A stretch of 64,000 nucleotides of DNA, taken from contig NC_015581.1 in NCBI RefSeq assembly GCF_000214825.1, forward strand, positions 682,001 through 746,000, given 5' to 3'. Shown here piece by piece: positions 1 through 8,392 of this stretch. Positions within the stretch are counted from its first letter, which is position 1. Every line of letters begins with the position of its first letter. Source of the stretch: Thiomicrospira cyclica ALM1 (GTDB taxonomy: Bacteria; Pseudomonadota; Gammaproteobacteria; Thiomicrospirales; Thiomicrospiraceae). Under the pieces are notes generated by a model. The model was not told the origin of the DNA. It saw only the letters and a program-made list of their open reading frames with translations, and did not search any database. The translations under genes were made by a program, and so were the position numbers.

Positions 1-1
1 C

Positions 2-1558
2 GGTGATGTATTGTTTGATATGGCAACCAAGTCTCGGTTGAATGATGGGCGTGGTAATGCAATTTTGGTGTGTGCCAGTGTGTACCAGGCCTGCAAAGCC
101 TATGAGTTGTTTAGTCAAACGAGTTTGGCCGGTAAGTGCGCGATTGTCACCAGCTACAAACCCAGTGCGGCAGATATTAAGGGCGAGGAAACCGGCGATG
201 GATTAACCGAAAAGCTGTTCAAATACGATTTGTATCGCAAGATGCTGGCGGATTATTTTGAGCAACCGGAGGAAGAAGCCGCCAAGCGTGTTGAAGAGTT
301 TGAGTCAACAGTAAAAAAACAGTTTATTAAAGAGCCGGGGCAGATGCGGTTGTTGATTGTGGTAGATAAGCTATTAACCGGTTTTGATGCGCCCTCGGCG
401 ACCTATTTGTATATTGATAAACAAATGGCGGATCATAATTTGTTTCAGGCGATTTGCCGGGTAAATCGCTTGGATGGCGATGATAAGGAATACGGCTATA
501 TTGTCGATTACAAGGACTTGTTTCGTTCGTTGGATAAGGCGATCAGCGATTATACGGTGGGGGCGTTTGCTGATTATGATCAGGACGATGTTAAAGGCTT
601 GTTAAAAAACCGTTTGGAAGAAGCCCGCAAGGATCTTGAAGAGGCGTTAGAAATGGTCAAGAGCTTGTGCGAACCGGTCAGAGCGCCAAGAGATACCGCT
701 GATTATCGGCATTACTTTGTTGGTTCGTCTGATGCGGCTCAAGATGACATGACCGAAAAAGAAGCTTTGCGTTTGAGTTTGTATCAGTTGGTGGCCAAGT
801 TACTTCGTGCCTATGCCAATATCGCTAATGAAATGCTTGCCGCAGGTTTTACGCCCGCTGAAACTGAACAAGTTAAGAAAGATGTAATTCATTTTGAAAA
901 AGTGCGCGATGAGATCAAGCTAGCGAGCGGTGATTTGGTCGAGATGAAGCGCTTTGAACCCGCGATGCGCCATCTGTTAGATATGTACATTCGTGCCGAT
1001 GACAGCGAAACGCTTATGGACTTTGAAGAGCTGGGCATGATTGAGTTGATTGTCGAAAAAGGTACCGATGCGTTAGAGGAGTCGTTACCACCAGGCCTAA
1101 AAGATCAGGAGGCGATGGCCGAAACGATTGAAAACAACGTGCGCAAAAAAATTGTTGATGAAAACCCGGTGAATCCGCGCTACTACGAACAAATGTCGGT
1201 GTTGTTGGATGAGTTGATTAAACAACGACGCCAAGAGTCGATTGATTACCAAGATTATTTGGAGAAAATCCGTCAGTTAGCCCGTCAGGTCGTAAAACCG
1301 CAAAGCTCAGCCGACCATCATTACCCCGGCTCAATGGATACCGCCGCCAAACGTGCGCTCTACGATAACTTTGGACAAAATGAAGTGCTGGTCACTAAAT
1401 TGGATGCGGCGATTCGTTACACCAAAAAAGCCGATTGGGTTGGCGACCGCTTTAAAGAGCGTGAATTGGCGAATGCGATTCGGGACGAAGCGGGTGATTA
1501 TGATTTAGATATTGTTCAAGTGATGGATTTGGTGAAAGCGCAAAAGGAATACCATTAG
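2..1558 (+). CDS. hsdR: Type I restriction enzyme R subunit, C-terminal part (5' end outside window)
   Basis: This is the 3' portion of the ATP-dependent translocase/endonuclease subunit of a type I restriction-modification complex. The reading frame is open from the window edge, so the N-terminal nuclease and helicase motifs I-III lie upstream. Visible are late superfamily 2 helicase motifs: LLTGFDAP near residue 125 of the visible part and QAICRVNR near 149, the latter being motif VI with its arginine finger. A long helical C-terminal region follows, of the kind that contacts the methyltransferase subunits. The stop codon directly abuts the GTG of the next gene, so the two are probably cotranscribed. 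hsdM and hsdS are not in view and should lie to the left. An in-frame TTG at position 11 is not a believable start. Confidence 0.9.
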   Translation, partial: GDVLFDMATKSRLNDGRGNAILVCASVYQACKAYELFSQTSLAGKCAIVTSYKPSAADIKGEETGDGLTEKLFKYDLYRKMLADYFEQPEEEAAKRVEEFESTVKKQFIKEPGQMRLLIVVDKLLTGFDAPSATYLYIDKQMADHNLFQAICRVNRLDGDDKEYGYIVDYKDLFRSLDKAISDYTVGAFADYDQDDVKGLLKNRLEEARKDLEEALEMVKSLCEPVRAPRDTADYRHYFVGSSDAAQDDMTEKEALRLSLYQLVAKLLRAYANIANEMLAAGFTPAETEQVKKDVIHFEKVRDEIKLASGDLVEMKRFEPAMRHLLDMYIRADDSETLMDFEELGMIELIVEKGTDALEESLPPGLKDQEAMAETIENNVRKKIVDENPVNPRYYEQMSVLLDELIKQRRQESIDYQDYLEKIRQLARQVVKPQSSADHHYPGSMDTAAKRALYDNFGQNEVLVTKLDAAIRYTKKADWVGDRFKERELANAIRDEAGDYDLDIVQVMDLVKAQKEYH

Positions 1559-2281
1559 GTGACGAGTGTGAGCAGCAGTGAGCTAACCATTGGCAGTTTG
1601 GCTTTAACCTTAAATCGTAAGGCGATTAAGAATCTGCACATTAGTGTGTTGCCGCCCGATGGTCGTATCCGCGTATCCGCACCGGAGAAAATGACCGAAA
1701 CAGCGATTAGGATGGCAGTGATAAAGCGCATTCCTTGGATCAAAAAGCAAAAGCAGAGCTTTATTAATCAGCCTAGACAATCGGCGCGTCAAATGGTGAA
1801 TGGCGAAAGCCATTATCTGTGGGGTCAACGCTATCGTTTAGAAGTGATCGAGCAATACGGCCGGCATCGTCTTGCTGTGAAAGGGGTGAGTAAGTTGGTG
1901 TTAAAGGTTTCGCCTAACACGTCAACTGAAAATCGCTTGCGGGTGTTGGAAGACTATTATCGTGCCGAGTTGAAACAACGTATCCCGGTGTTATTGGAAA
2001 AATGGTTACCACGATTAGGCGTGACGCTGTCTGATTGGCGGGTGCAGAAGATGAAAACCAAGTGGGGTAGTTGCCACGTTGAAAATAAGCGGATTCTGTT
2101 GAATTTGGAACTGGCAAAAAAGCCGCCTGAGTGTCTTGAATATATTTTGGTACACGAGTTGGTGCATTTGCTAGAAAGAAAACACAGCGACCGTTTCAAA
2201 GCGTATATGGATCAATATTTACCCAATTGGCAAGAGGTGAAACGGCTTCTTAGCCAGTCTTATTTAACATCGGTTAAGTAG
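1559..2281 (+). CDS. YgjP-like (DUF45) zinc metallopeptidase, restriction-associated
   Basis: A 240-residue protein of the YgjP/WLM-type metallopeptidase family. The zinc site is seen as HELVH near residue 199, a third histidine in RKHSDRF ten residues later, and the family's preceding WGSC motif (KTKWGSC, near 165). The GTG start at 1559 follows the hsdR stop without any gap, and a second in-frame GTG lies nine bases on. Members of this family commonly sit next to type I restriction genes, but their role there is not established. It is probably cytoplasmic because no signal peptide is visible. The metallopeptidase fold is well supported; the substrate is unknown. Confidence 0.85.
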   Translation: MTSVSSSELTIGSLALTLNRKAIKNLHISVLPPDGRIRVSAPEKMTETAIRMAVIKRIPWIKKQKQSFINQPRQSARQMVNGESHYLWGQRYRLEVIEQYGRHRLAVKGVSKLVLKVSPNTSTENRLRVLEDYYRAELKQRIPVLLEKWLPRLGVTLSDWRVQKMKTKWGSCHVENKRILLNLELAKKPPECLEYILVHELVHLLERKHSDRFKAYMDQYLPNWQEVKRLLSQSYLTSVK

Positions 2282-2344
2282 GTCATTACGGATTATTTAT
2301 GTGGATGCAGTATTACCGAGACTAGTGAGTATTGGTTAGCTCAC

Positions 2345-2396
2345 GGTTTAACTTAAAGATCTTCAAAGTAATTGATTAAAGTTAAACCTTTTTTTT
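2345..2396 (+). terminator. Candidate intrinsic terminator after the hsdR operon
   Basis: Perfect 10-bp inverted repeat (GGTTTAACTT at 2345-2354, AAGTTAAACC at 2379-2388) followed at once by eight T residues. The stem is AT-rich and the loop is 24 nt, so strength is uncertain. Its place 60 bp after the metallopeptidase stop fits operon termination. Confidence 0.5.
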
Positions 2397-2445
2397 CTGA
2401 GTATAAATTTTACAAGCTATGTTATTGGTACTGATTCTTTAACAA

Positions 2446-2478
2446 CTGTCCACTTCCCCTAAAATGAGACAGCGATAA
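2446..2478 (+). repeat. 33-bp repeat, solitary end of an IS3-family element
   Basis: This 33-bp stretch, beginning CTGTCCACTTCCCC, is identical and in the same orientation at 15348-15380. There it stands directly before a decayed IS3 OrfA. That context identifies it as an IS terminal region. Here no transposase remnant follows, so only the end remains. Confidence 0.6.
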
Positions 2479-2831
2479 ATAGAGTTTTCCAGTTTTGCTG
2501 GGTATGCGGTATTCGTCAAGATAGTTGTCGTGTTTTTCATCCAATTTTATTCTTTATCTTTTGATTTTTAGGTGGTGGTTTTCATTTGCCGCTCATTTGC
2601 TGGGCAGACGACAAGGCGAGTTTGTTTTGCAAAAAATCCAAAATTTGCAACACAAGTCAATTTCTGTTGCAAAGTTGCAAGACAAAACCACGCGGCAGAT
2701 AATTGAGGCGTAATGGAGTATGACGGCGAGTCAGCTTGCGAAGCATCATGTGTTTTTTATGTCGGATAGTGATCGGTATATTGGTTCGTTGATGAGTGTG
2801 GTGCGTTGTTAAAGCGGTGGTGATTGGCAAG

Positions 2832-2881
2832 CTATGTTAAAAAAACGGCAAAAATTTAACATAGGTTGACTCTATGTTAAA
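2832..2881. repeat. Three copies of CTATGTTAAA in alternating orientation
   Basis: CTATGTTAAA at 2832-2841, its exact reverse complement TTTAACATAG at 2855-2864, and the forward copy again at 2872-2881. This looks like a leftover operator array, as found before regulator or toxin-antitoxin genes. No such gene follows now. Confidence 0.45.
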
Positions 2882-2920
2882 AAACGAACGAAATCTTAAC
2901 GCGTTTAAAATCAGCGGAGC

Positions 2921-2998
2921 TTAATCTTTACTCCCAAAGCTCATCAACCACCAGCGCAGTTGTGTGGTGTTTTTATAGCGTTTAATGGATTTATTCAT
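2921..2998 (-). pseudogene. Fragment of a WYL-domain regulator gene (C-terminal piece)
   Basis: A 25-codon minus-strand frame whose core TQLRWWLMSFG matches TQQLRWWLMSFGAEVEVL near the C-terminus of the intact WYL regulator at 3751-4788, and DNA similarity is visible across the same stretch. Everything else of the gene is absent. An operator-like palindrome lies 23 bp upstream of its ATG, just as one lies upstream of the intact gene. It therefore looks like the remains of an earlier regulator copy that lost most of its coding region. Confidence 0.65.
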
Positions 2999-3020
2999 GG
3001 TGAGCTGAACCATTATTTTA

Positions 3021-3037
3021 ACGACAAAAAATGTCGT
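3021..3037. promoter_or_regulatory. Operator-like palindrome A (ACGACA-N5-TGTCGT)
   Basis: Perfect 6-bp half-sites with a 5-nt spacer, 75 bp before the ATG at 3113. It belongs to a family of six such sites in 3-16 kb that share the core CGACA-N5-TGTCG. The WYL regulator is the likely binder (inference). Confidence 0.65.
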
Positions 3038-3112
3038 AAAGCTTGCCTCTGAAGCTACCCCTTTTTCCCGCCTGCGGTTATAACTTGGTTTTTATTTGGG
3101 CGAGGGTAAGCT

Positions 3113-3796
3113 ATGTTGAAGTATTATTTAAAGTTTGACCATTTTGATGCGCAATTAATGCGTGAACAGGTTCAGGCCATGCGCGATATCTTAAACGCAT
3201 TTAGTGCGGGTCGTTTGCCAGCTTCTGCCGATTCAGACGCAGATTTAAAGGGTTATATTGCCTCAGTACTTCAGGGGCAGGTGCCATCTGGTGCGGAACA
3301 TCGTCTTTTACAGGGTGCTTGGGCGTTATTTCCGTGTGTTATTGCAGACAGTGATGCCACAACAGAGTTTGCGGTATTGCCCACTTTTATTGCCTTAGCT
3401 ACCTTAACGCAGTATTTGTTTGCCCAAAAAGATAACTTGCATCGTCAATTAGACTGCGTACTCGCAATCAAGCGTGGTCTGGATTTTGTTGTTCGTACCC
3501 GTTTCAAAGGCAATGGTTATGAGGGTGAGACGCAAGGCTTAGACTACCTTAGCGTATTTATTCAGGGTCGCTTGCCCGAGCTGTTGCACTACAACCCCGT
3601 TTTTCATCCCAAAGCCAGTGCTGCGTTTGACCAAGCGATAGCGCGAATCAAAACACGTTTAGCCGAGGGCAAAACCAAAGGGGGCTGGAATAGTGATTAC
3701 CGCAGTGAGTATGAGGCAGTCATTGCTCAATATCAGCAAGCGCAAAAGGCTTACAACTCAGATGCTGTGCCATCGCTGTCATTTGATGCGCCATAG
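3113..3796 (+). CDS. Unknown 227-aa protein, putative WYL-regulon member
   Basis: I do not recognise the family. The protein is soluble-looking and mostly helical, with no signal peptide or clear membrane segment. Conserved-looking blocks are VRTRFKGNGYEGETQGLDYL near residues 124-143 and GGWNSDYRSEYEAVIAQY near 183-200, rich in aromatic and charged residues. The ATG start is chosen because the palindrome at 3021 lies about 75 bp upstream, the distance seen for other genes of the cluster. The 3' end runs 46 bp into the 3' end of the convergent WYL regulator gene, so both genes overlap tail to tail. Base composition matches the neighbours. Function is unknown. Confidence 0.7.
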   Translation: MLKYYLKFDHFDAQLMREQVQAMRDILNAFSAGRLPASADSDADLKGYIASVLQGQVPSGAEHRLLQGAWALFPCVIADSDATTEFAVLPTFIALATLTQYLFAQKDNLHRQLDCVLAIKRGLDFVVRTRFKGNGYEGETQGLDYLSVFIQGRLPELLHYNPVFHPKASAAFDQAIARIKTRLAEGKTKGGWNSDYRSEYEAVIAQYQQAQKAYNSDAVPSLSFDAP

Positions 3797-4788
3797 ATCC
3801 CCGCCAACTTCTGACTTAGCTCGGTAAAATTGTGTCGCAGGGCTTTGGGTGCCAGCACTTCAACTTCCGCCCCAAAGCTCATTAACCACCAGCGCAGCTG
3901 TTGAGTATTTTTAACCTCGGCGCGTAGGATGAGGCGTTCGGTGGGCTTGTCGAACTTGATGGTTTGGTTGTCACTGAGTGGGCTTTCGGTTAAATGAAAC
4001 GCCATCGTTTCAGAAATCGCTAATTTAAGTTTAATGAACTGCTCGCTACCAACCAGATATTCAAACTTACCCTGTTGAATATAGCGTTGCAGATTGAAGT
4101 TATACACCGGCACGGCGGTTTCTTTACTCACCTCGGCTTGATGAAAACGGTGCAGCGCAAATTGGCGCACATCGCGATAATCTTTTACCGTCGCCAATAA
4201 ATAAATCATCTTATCTAAAACTACCAGACCTAACGGATTGAGCGTGTAGCTTTTGGCATCGGCTTCATGGCGAGGTTGGTATTGACCGATCAGTTGTTTG
4301 TCGGTGAGCAGTGCGGTGTAAACCTGATTCAGTACATCGTCGGCAATCACCGGACTGAGTAACGGCTGACTGCGCGACAGTAGGGCGACCTTATCACTCC
4401 AATCGGCGAGGTGGTTTTCAGGCAGGTTGTTCAATACCTGATCAGCATGCTGAAAGTATTCGCGTAAATCGGCCAGGGTGCTTGGCGGCATAAAGCGTTC
4501 TAAAAAGCCTTTGACCATTTTAAAACTCAAGGCCACCGCGGGTTCCATCTCGGGGAGTTCGAGTTTTTCGGCATCCTTTTTCCAATACCAACCCGGGATA
4601 TCTTTATTGCCATCGGATTCAATCGCAAACAGGGTTGAGAGGGTGTTGAGATCGCGCTGAATGGAGCGTTTATCAATGTCAAAACCTTGGCCAACTAAAG
4701 CCTCATGAATCCGCGTAACACTAATGCGTGCCGGCGCTTTGGGTAGCAGTCGAAGGGTTTGAATACGGCGAAGGCAAGCATCGTTCAT
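3751..4788 (-). CDS. WYL-domain transcriptional regulator (YafY/PafC type)
   Basis: A 345-residue DNA-binding regulator. Residues 1-65 form a winged helix-turn-helix (RIQTLRLLPKAPARISVTRIHEAL, then KRSIQRDLNTL). A WYL domain around GLVVLDKMIYLLATVKDY follows, then a C-terminal WCX extension (QLRWWLMSFGAEVEVL). WYL proteins usually sense nucleic-acid or nucleotide ligands and often control defence genes. The ATG at 4788 is preferred to an in-frame start at 4878. The longer start would place operator B inside the coding region, whereas with 4788 the operator sits 49 bp upstream, consistent with autoregulation. It is divergent from the sir2-type gene. A run of C residues precedes the ATG, and no good ribosome-binding site is visible. 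Confidence 0.9.
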   Translation of the reverse strand: MNDACLRRIQTLRLLPKAPARISVTRIHEALVGQGFDIDKRSIQRDLNTLSTLFAIESDGNKDIPGWYWKKDAEKLELPEMEPAVALSFKMVKGFLERFMPPSTLADLREYFQHADQVLNNLPENHLADWSDKVALLSRSQPLLSPVIADDVLNQVYTALLTDKQLIGQYQPRHEADAKSYTLNPLGLVVLDKMIYLLATVKDYRDVRQFALHRFHQAEVSKETAVPVYNFNLQRYIQQGKFEYLVGSEQFIKLKLAISETMAFHLTESPLSDNQTIKFDKPTERLILRAEVKNTQQLRWWLMSFGAEVEVLAPKALRHNFTELSQKLAGIYGASNDSDGTASEL

Positions 4789-4836
4789 AGGGGGGGGCTC
4801 TTTTTTGAATCCGATATTAAATGGCAATGAAGGATT

Positions 4837-4853
4837 GCGACAATTTCTGTCGA
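4837..4853. promoter_or_regulatory. Operator-like palindrome B (GCGACA-N5-TGTCGA), divergent promoter
   Basis: Lies between the divergent WYL regulator (ATG 4788) and the Sir2 gene (ATG 4938), about 49 and 85 bp from the two starts. It could control both. Same spacing and half-sites as the other five sites. Confidence 0.65.
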
Positions 4854-4937
4854 TTAGATTAACCAATCCACTCGTCATTTGTCAAATAGGCTTGTAATCT
4901 ATGCGCTTAATTAAATGCTTGGATAGCCAAAACTAAC

Positions 4938-5723
4938 ATGAACCTATTGGATTACATTCCCGACGAACCCGACCTGGTGGCACACCATGACCCAAAAGTG
5001 ATTATTTTTACCGGTGCGGGTTTATCGGCAGAGTCGGGATTATCTACCTTTCGGAGTGACCATGCCACGGGTCAAGTGGGGCTGTGGAACAATCATCCGA
5101 TAAGTGAGGTGTGCAATGAGGCAACCTGGCAAGCCAATTATGCAAAGGTGCACGCCTTTTATAACGATTTGCGTAGCCAGCTTGAGCGGGCTGAACCTAA
5201 TCCCGCGCATCACGCCATCGCCCGTTTGCAACAGCAATTAGGGCAGGATGCGGTGGTGATTACCCAAAATGTCGACAATCTGCTGGAGCGAGCCGGGGTC
5301 AGTGATGTATTGCACCTACATGGTTTGTTAACCCAAATGCATTGTACGCAGTGCGAAAAGGTTTGGGATATTGGCTATCAACCCTTTAATCCTCAGCAGG
5401 CCTGCTGCTACTGTGGGCATAAAGACACCATCAAACCCAATATCGTATTTTTTGGCGGGCGAGCACCCAACTACTTGCATCTGCCATCGGCGCTGAGTGG
5501 TATTTATCATCCCGATTCGATCGTTATTGTCAGCGGCACTCAGGGCAATGTGGTACCGATTGATGAGCATCTGGCGCAGGCCTGCGGCACTAAGGTGTTA
5601 AACAATCTGGCACCTTCGGATAATATTAACGAAAAAAGCTACGACCAGGTTTATTTTGAGCCCGCAAGCCAGGCCTGGTTAAAGATAGAAGCTTACGTCC
5701 AACAAAATTGGTTGGGTGTTTAG
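4938..5723 (+). CDS. Sir2-family NAD-dependent protein deacetylase
   Basis: A 261-residue sirtuin. The NAD-binding signature FTGAGLSAESGLSTFR sits at residues 24-39, TQNVDNLLERAG near 114-125, and the catalytic histidine lies in LHLHG near 128. Four zinc cysteines follow in CTQC and CCYCG (residues about 136-160). The length and zinc ribbon match stand-alone CobB-like deacylases, not the larger Sir2 fusions of anti-phage Thoeris or DSR systems. It is divergent from the WYL regulator and shares its operator region, so its likely role is regulated NAD-dependent deacylation or NAD consumption linked to this cluster. The substrate is unknown. Confidence 0.9.
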   Translation: MNLLDYIPDEPDLVAHHDPKVIIFTGAGLSAESGLSTFRSDHATGQVGLWNNHPISEVCNEATWQANYAKVHAFYNDLRSQLERAEPNPAHHAIARLQQQLGQDAVVITQNVDNLLERAGVSDVLHLHGLLTQMHCTQCEKVWDIGYQPFNPQQACCYCGHKDTIKPNIVFFGGRAPNYLHLPSALSGIYHPDSIVIVSGTQGNVVPIDEHLAQACGTKVLNNLAPSDNINEKSYDQVYFEPASQAWLKIEAYVQQNWLGV

Positions 5724-6234
5724 ATCTGACAAATCCTGTCGCTATGATGAAGGTTATTAATTTACCCATGATAAAAACAGCGGTATATTGCGCAAAAACC
5801 GTGTAGCGATACCCTAAAACGTAATTATTAAATGAAATTACTTGATCAATAATAGGTGCAAGTATTATCTTAAAAAGTTAATTATAGTTGGGTATAATGG
5901 CGCAATTTTATCTAGTGGTTTATAGTAAATGAATAAATTATCCAATACGACTAATTAAGGGTATTTGGCGGTATTTGACGGTGTCTGCTGTTAAGCCCTA
6001 GCGGGAATCAAAAAAAGAAAGGATTATAAATGAATGAAATAATTGAAAAAACGGGTTAAATGCTGTCGGATGAGAGTTGAGTCAAACAAAGCAGGTATTG
6101 GTTAAGTAATTAAGCATTTAAGTTTAACCAATGGCCTTTAAACTTAAAGTTAAACTGTATGGCTTAATTAATGATTTTCAATAGCAAAATTACATGTTTT
6201 AAAGTTTTTTATAAAATATAACAAAAGGTTTTTT
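5724..6234. other. AT-rich intergenic stretch at left edge of the AT-rich block
   Basis: Apart from palindrome C, this stretch has no plausible gene. A TATAAT hexamer at about 5893 could be a -10 element, but no matching -35 is clear. Near 6115-6156 there are several interleaved AGTTTAAC/GTTAAACT repeats that could fold or bind a regulator. Confidence 0.4.
5726..5742. promoter_or_regulatory. Operator-like palindrome C (CTGACA-N5-TGTCGC), orphan
   Basis: Starts three bases after the Sir2 stop, with no gene for nearly 500 bp downstream. The 19 bp CTGACAAATCCTGTCGCTA (5726-5744) recur exactly at 10165-10183 in front of the AAA+ gene. One half-site deviates (TGACA instead of CGACA). Confidence 0.6.
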
Positions 6235-7062
6235 ATGTTAAAAGTTCTTTTTATCCTTTTAGCGTTTTACTCTTCTCAAGCAGTATCTTTTGGAGGGGCT
6301 TTAGTTAGGGATCTAGGTGAAAGCGCCACTAAGTCCGTTATTCCATTTATATCTAAAAACACTGAGGTTTTACTTAGTAAAAGTGAAATAAAGCGACTAG
6401 CTGCAGAGCTAAAAAACCCAGCTAGGCCACTATATCTAAATGGCGAAAGCTATGCTGAGGTAGCTGCAAAAAGAATAGGGGCTTTGCAATTAAGTAACTC
6501 TGAGCGAGAGCGTTTGTTTATTGAGATCATAGTTCTTCAAAAATCAAATCATCTGAGCAAGCGGGAGGCGCAAGAGTTATATGACAACTTGAAAGGTGTC
6601 GAGGGTTTTGCAACTGCTTTAAGAAAAGTTGCAGGTGCAAGTTTTAATCAGTCAAAAGGTCATTTAGCAGAGATTAGACTTGCAAATGAAGCCAAAAAAA
6701 ATGGCTTTAATGTTCAAGCGATAGGAAAGTCTTTTAGAGGTGATCCTAATAAAAATGTTACAGATATTGATTTAATCCTAACAAAAAATAACAAAACTTA
6801 TCTGTTGGAAGTGAAAGATTATGCTCGTGCAGCACCTCCTAATCTAGACACTATTGTACGCCCTGATATGGAGACATTAAAATTTTTCCAACAAAGTTTA
6901 AATACTTCAGATACAGTGAAAATATTTTATATGACACATAAACCATCAAGCCCAAGATATTTGAGAAGTATAGAAGAAGCAGCTAGATTTAATAATGTAC
7001 ATCTTGTTTTTGGCGACAAAGGTGTTGATAACGTAATGCACAATATTGTTCATCTAAAGTAG
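6235..7062 (+). CDS. Predicted exported PD-(D/E)XK nuclease-like protein
   Basis: A 275-residue protein with an N-terminal signal-like segment (LKVLFILLAFYSSQAVS, residues 2-18). A helical middle follows, then a C-terminal restriction-endonuclease-like core. The active-site pattern is visible: a glutamate in GHLAEIRLA near 143, DIDLIL near 177-182, a strand, then LEVKDY near 190-195, which gives the E-x-K. This pattern is typical of nuclease toxins and Holliday-junction-type nucleases. The ATG at 6235 is preceded by AACAAAAGG. The gene ends 10 bp before the next one, which suggests cotranscription. An exported nuclease could be a secreted toxin, but the signal could also be a membrane anchor. 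No close family is recognised. Confidence 0.65.
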   Translation: MLKVLFILLAFYSSQAVSFGGALVRDLGESATKSVIPFISKNTEVLLSKSEIKRLAAELKNPARPLYLNGESYAEVAAKRIGALQLSNSERERLFIEIIVLQKSNHLSKREAQELYDNLKGVEGFATALRKVAGASFNQSKGHLAEIRLANEAKKNGFNVQAIGKSFRGDPNKNVTDIDLILTKNNKTYLLEVKDYARAAPPNLDTIVRPDMETLKFFQQSLNTSDTVKIFYMTHKPSSPRYLRSIEEAARFNNVHLVFGDKGVDNVMHNIVHLK

Positions 7063-7072
7063 TAAGGTAACA

Positions 7073-8392
7073 ATGAAAAATAAAATATATATATTCATGT
7101 TGCTATGTATAGTTGTCCCAAATACTGTTTATGCGGATATTCAATTTGTAGACTTGTATAAACCTGACTCATCATTTAATTTAGTTGCAGCTCTATTAGT
7201 GGGAGCTATATTTGCAGCAGCTGCAGCAGCACTTATTTTTTATACTGGAGGCACTGTTTCACCTATTGTAGCCGGCATAGGTGCGAAAATTGGTGCGATG
7301 ATGGGTTTGAACGGGGCAGCCGCAGCTAATGCTGGTTTGGCCTTTCTTGGTGGTGGATCAATAGCATCTGGTGGTTTTGGTATTGTAGGCGGAGTTGCTG
7401 TTTTGTCCGCTGCTTTTGTTTTTAGTACTGAAGTTGTGTTTGATTATACTTATTCAAAAGTGTCTGACTCATATTCATACAGCTCTTTTCAGAAAGCAAG
7501 TCAAGATATGATTAACTTCCCAATCCCTGTTAATAGATCAGGCAGTAATTTGTATGAGCAAATAATTACTGATCTTGATTCAATTAAAGATGAAAGAGGT
7601 GTAGTTGATATTTCCTCAAGTCTTTTTAAATACAGCATTGAAAGGTTAGAAGTAAAGGAGAATCATGTTGGGCTTGATGATAAAGAAATGACCTTGCTTG
7701 CGAAGTTATATTTTATAAATAATGATTATATACGAGCGCTTGATTTTACAAGAAAGTATCGTTCAATAAACGAAAATAATGAGGTCGTGAATTCCATTTA
7801 CTCCATTTCAAGCCTTTATGACGGAGGCCTTGAAATGGAAGAAACAGTAAGTTTCTTTGTAAATAACTTTAAAATTATAGAAGACGGTTTTAAGCCCTTA
7901 GTTTTGTCAATTTTTTTAGATAGAATATTTTATCGAATAATATCTGAGAGTTTATCTTACAAGTATTTTCTGGACATATATGCAATTGTTTACGATAAGG
8001 ATGTTTCAAAAGACAAAGCACTTTATACTGAAGCGCTAAATTCACGATCACTAATGTACATTAAGTTACAGCAACAAAAAATATTATCAATTTATTTAAC
8101 TAAAAATTTGGATGTTTGGTCAAATCAGGAGCTTCCTGATTATTTATCATATACTCTAGATGAATTTTTATTAACTTCAACATTTTTAAATGATTATGTT
8201 TTTGTGCTTAAAGAAGAAGTTTATGAATCAATCGAAAGCAAATTCGTTATTAGAAGAGCAAGTTCATGGCAAAAAGATTGGTTAGATTCATTAGAAATTT
8301 CCGATAAATTATCCAGTGAATATGTTCAGCAGTATGAAGTTTTACGAGAATATGTTTATGAAGTTTATTCTTACCAAGATGGTCACCTATAG
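7073..8392 (+). CDS. Unknown exported or membrane protein with Gly/Ala-rich hydrophobic region
   Basis: A 439-residue protein. Residues 1-22 form a signal peptide ending at YADI. A long Ala/Gly-rich hydrophobic stretch follows (residues about 38-125) with glycine-zipper-like runs such as AAAAAALIFYTGG and FLGGGSIASGGFGIVGG, as seen in pore-forming or membrane-inserting proteins. From about 140 on it is soluble, helical and acidic, perhaps a repeat solenoid. It lies 10 bp after the nuclease-like gene in the same AT-rich style. It could be the nuclease's delivery partner, an immunity protein or a separate membrane toxin. The family is not recognised. Confidence 0.6.
   Translation: MKNKIYIFMLLCIVVPNTVYADIQFVDLYKPDSSFNLVAALLVGAIFAAAAAALIFYTGGTVSPIVAGIGAKIGAMMGLNGAAAANAGLAFLGGGSIASGGFGIVGGVAVLSAAFVFSTEVVFDYTYSKVSDSYSYSSFQKASQDMINFPIPVNRSGSNLYEQIITDLDSIKDERGVVDISSSLFKYSIERLEVKENHVGLDDKEMTLLAKLYFINNDYIRALDFTRKYRSINENNEVVNSIYSISSLYDGGLEMEETVSFFVNNFKIIEDGFKPLVLSIFLDRIFYRIISESLSYKYFLDIYAIVYDKDVSKDKALYTEALNSRSLMYIKLQQQKILSIYLTKNLDVWSNQELPDYLSYTLDEFLLTSTFLNDYVFVLKEEVYESIESKFVIRRASSWQKDWLDSLEISDKLSSEYVQQYEVLREYVYEVYSYQDGHL

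Larger units (their letters stand above)
2282..3112. other. Gene-poor stretch with relics and repeats
   Basis: About 830 bp without a convincing intact gene. It holds the terminator-like repeat (2345), a solitary IS-end copy (2446), a weak open frame at 2525-2713 and a 30-codon frame at 2720-2812 preceded by GGAG. It also holds three copies of CTATGTTAAA (2832-2881), a WYL regulator fragment on the minus strand (2921-2998) and an operator-like palindrome (3021). The two small frames resemble nothing I recognise and look like gene debris. Confidence 0.6.

Noticed and set aside
4789-4878. N-terminal extension of the WYL regulator to a start at 4878
   Set aside because: It would place a perfect operator-type palindrome in the coding region, and family members begin near MNDACLRRIQTLRLL-like sequence.
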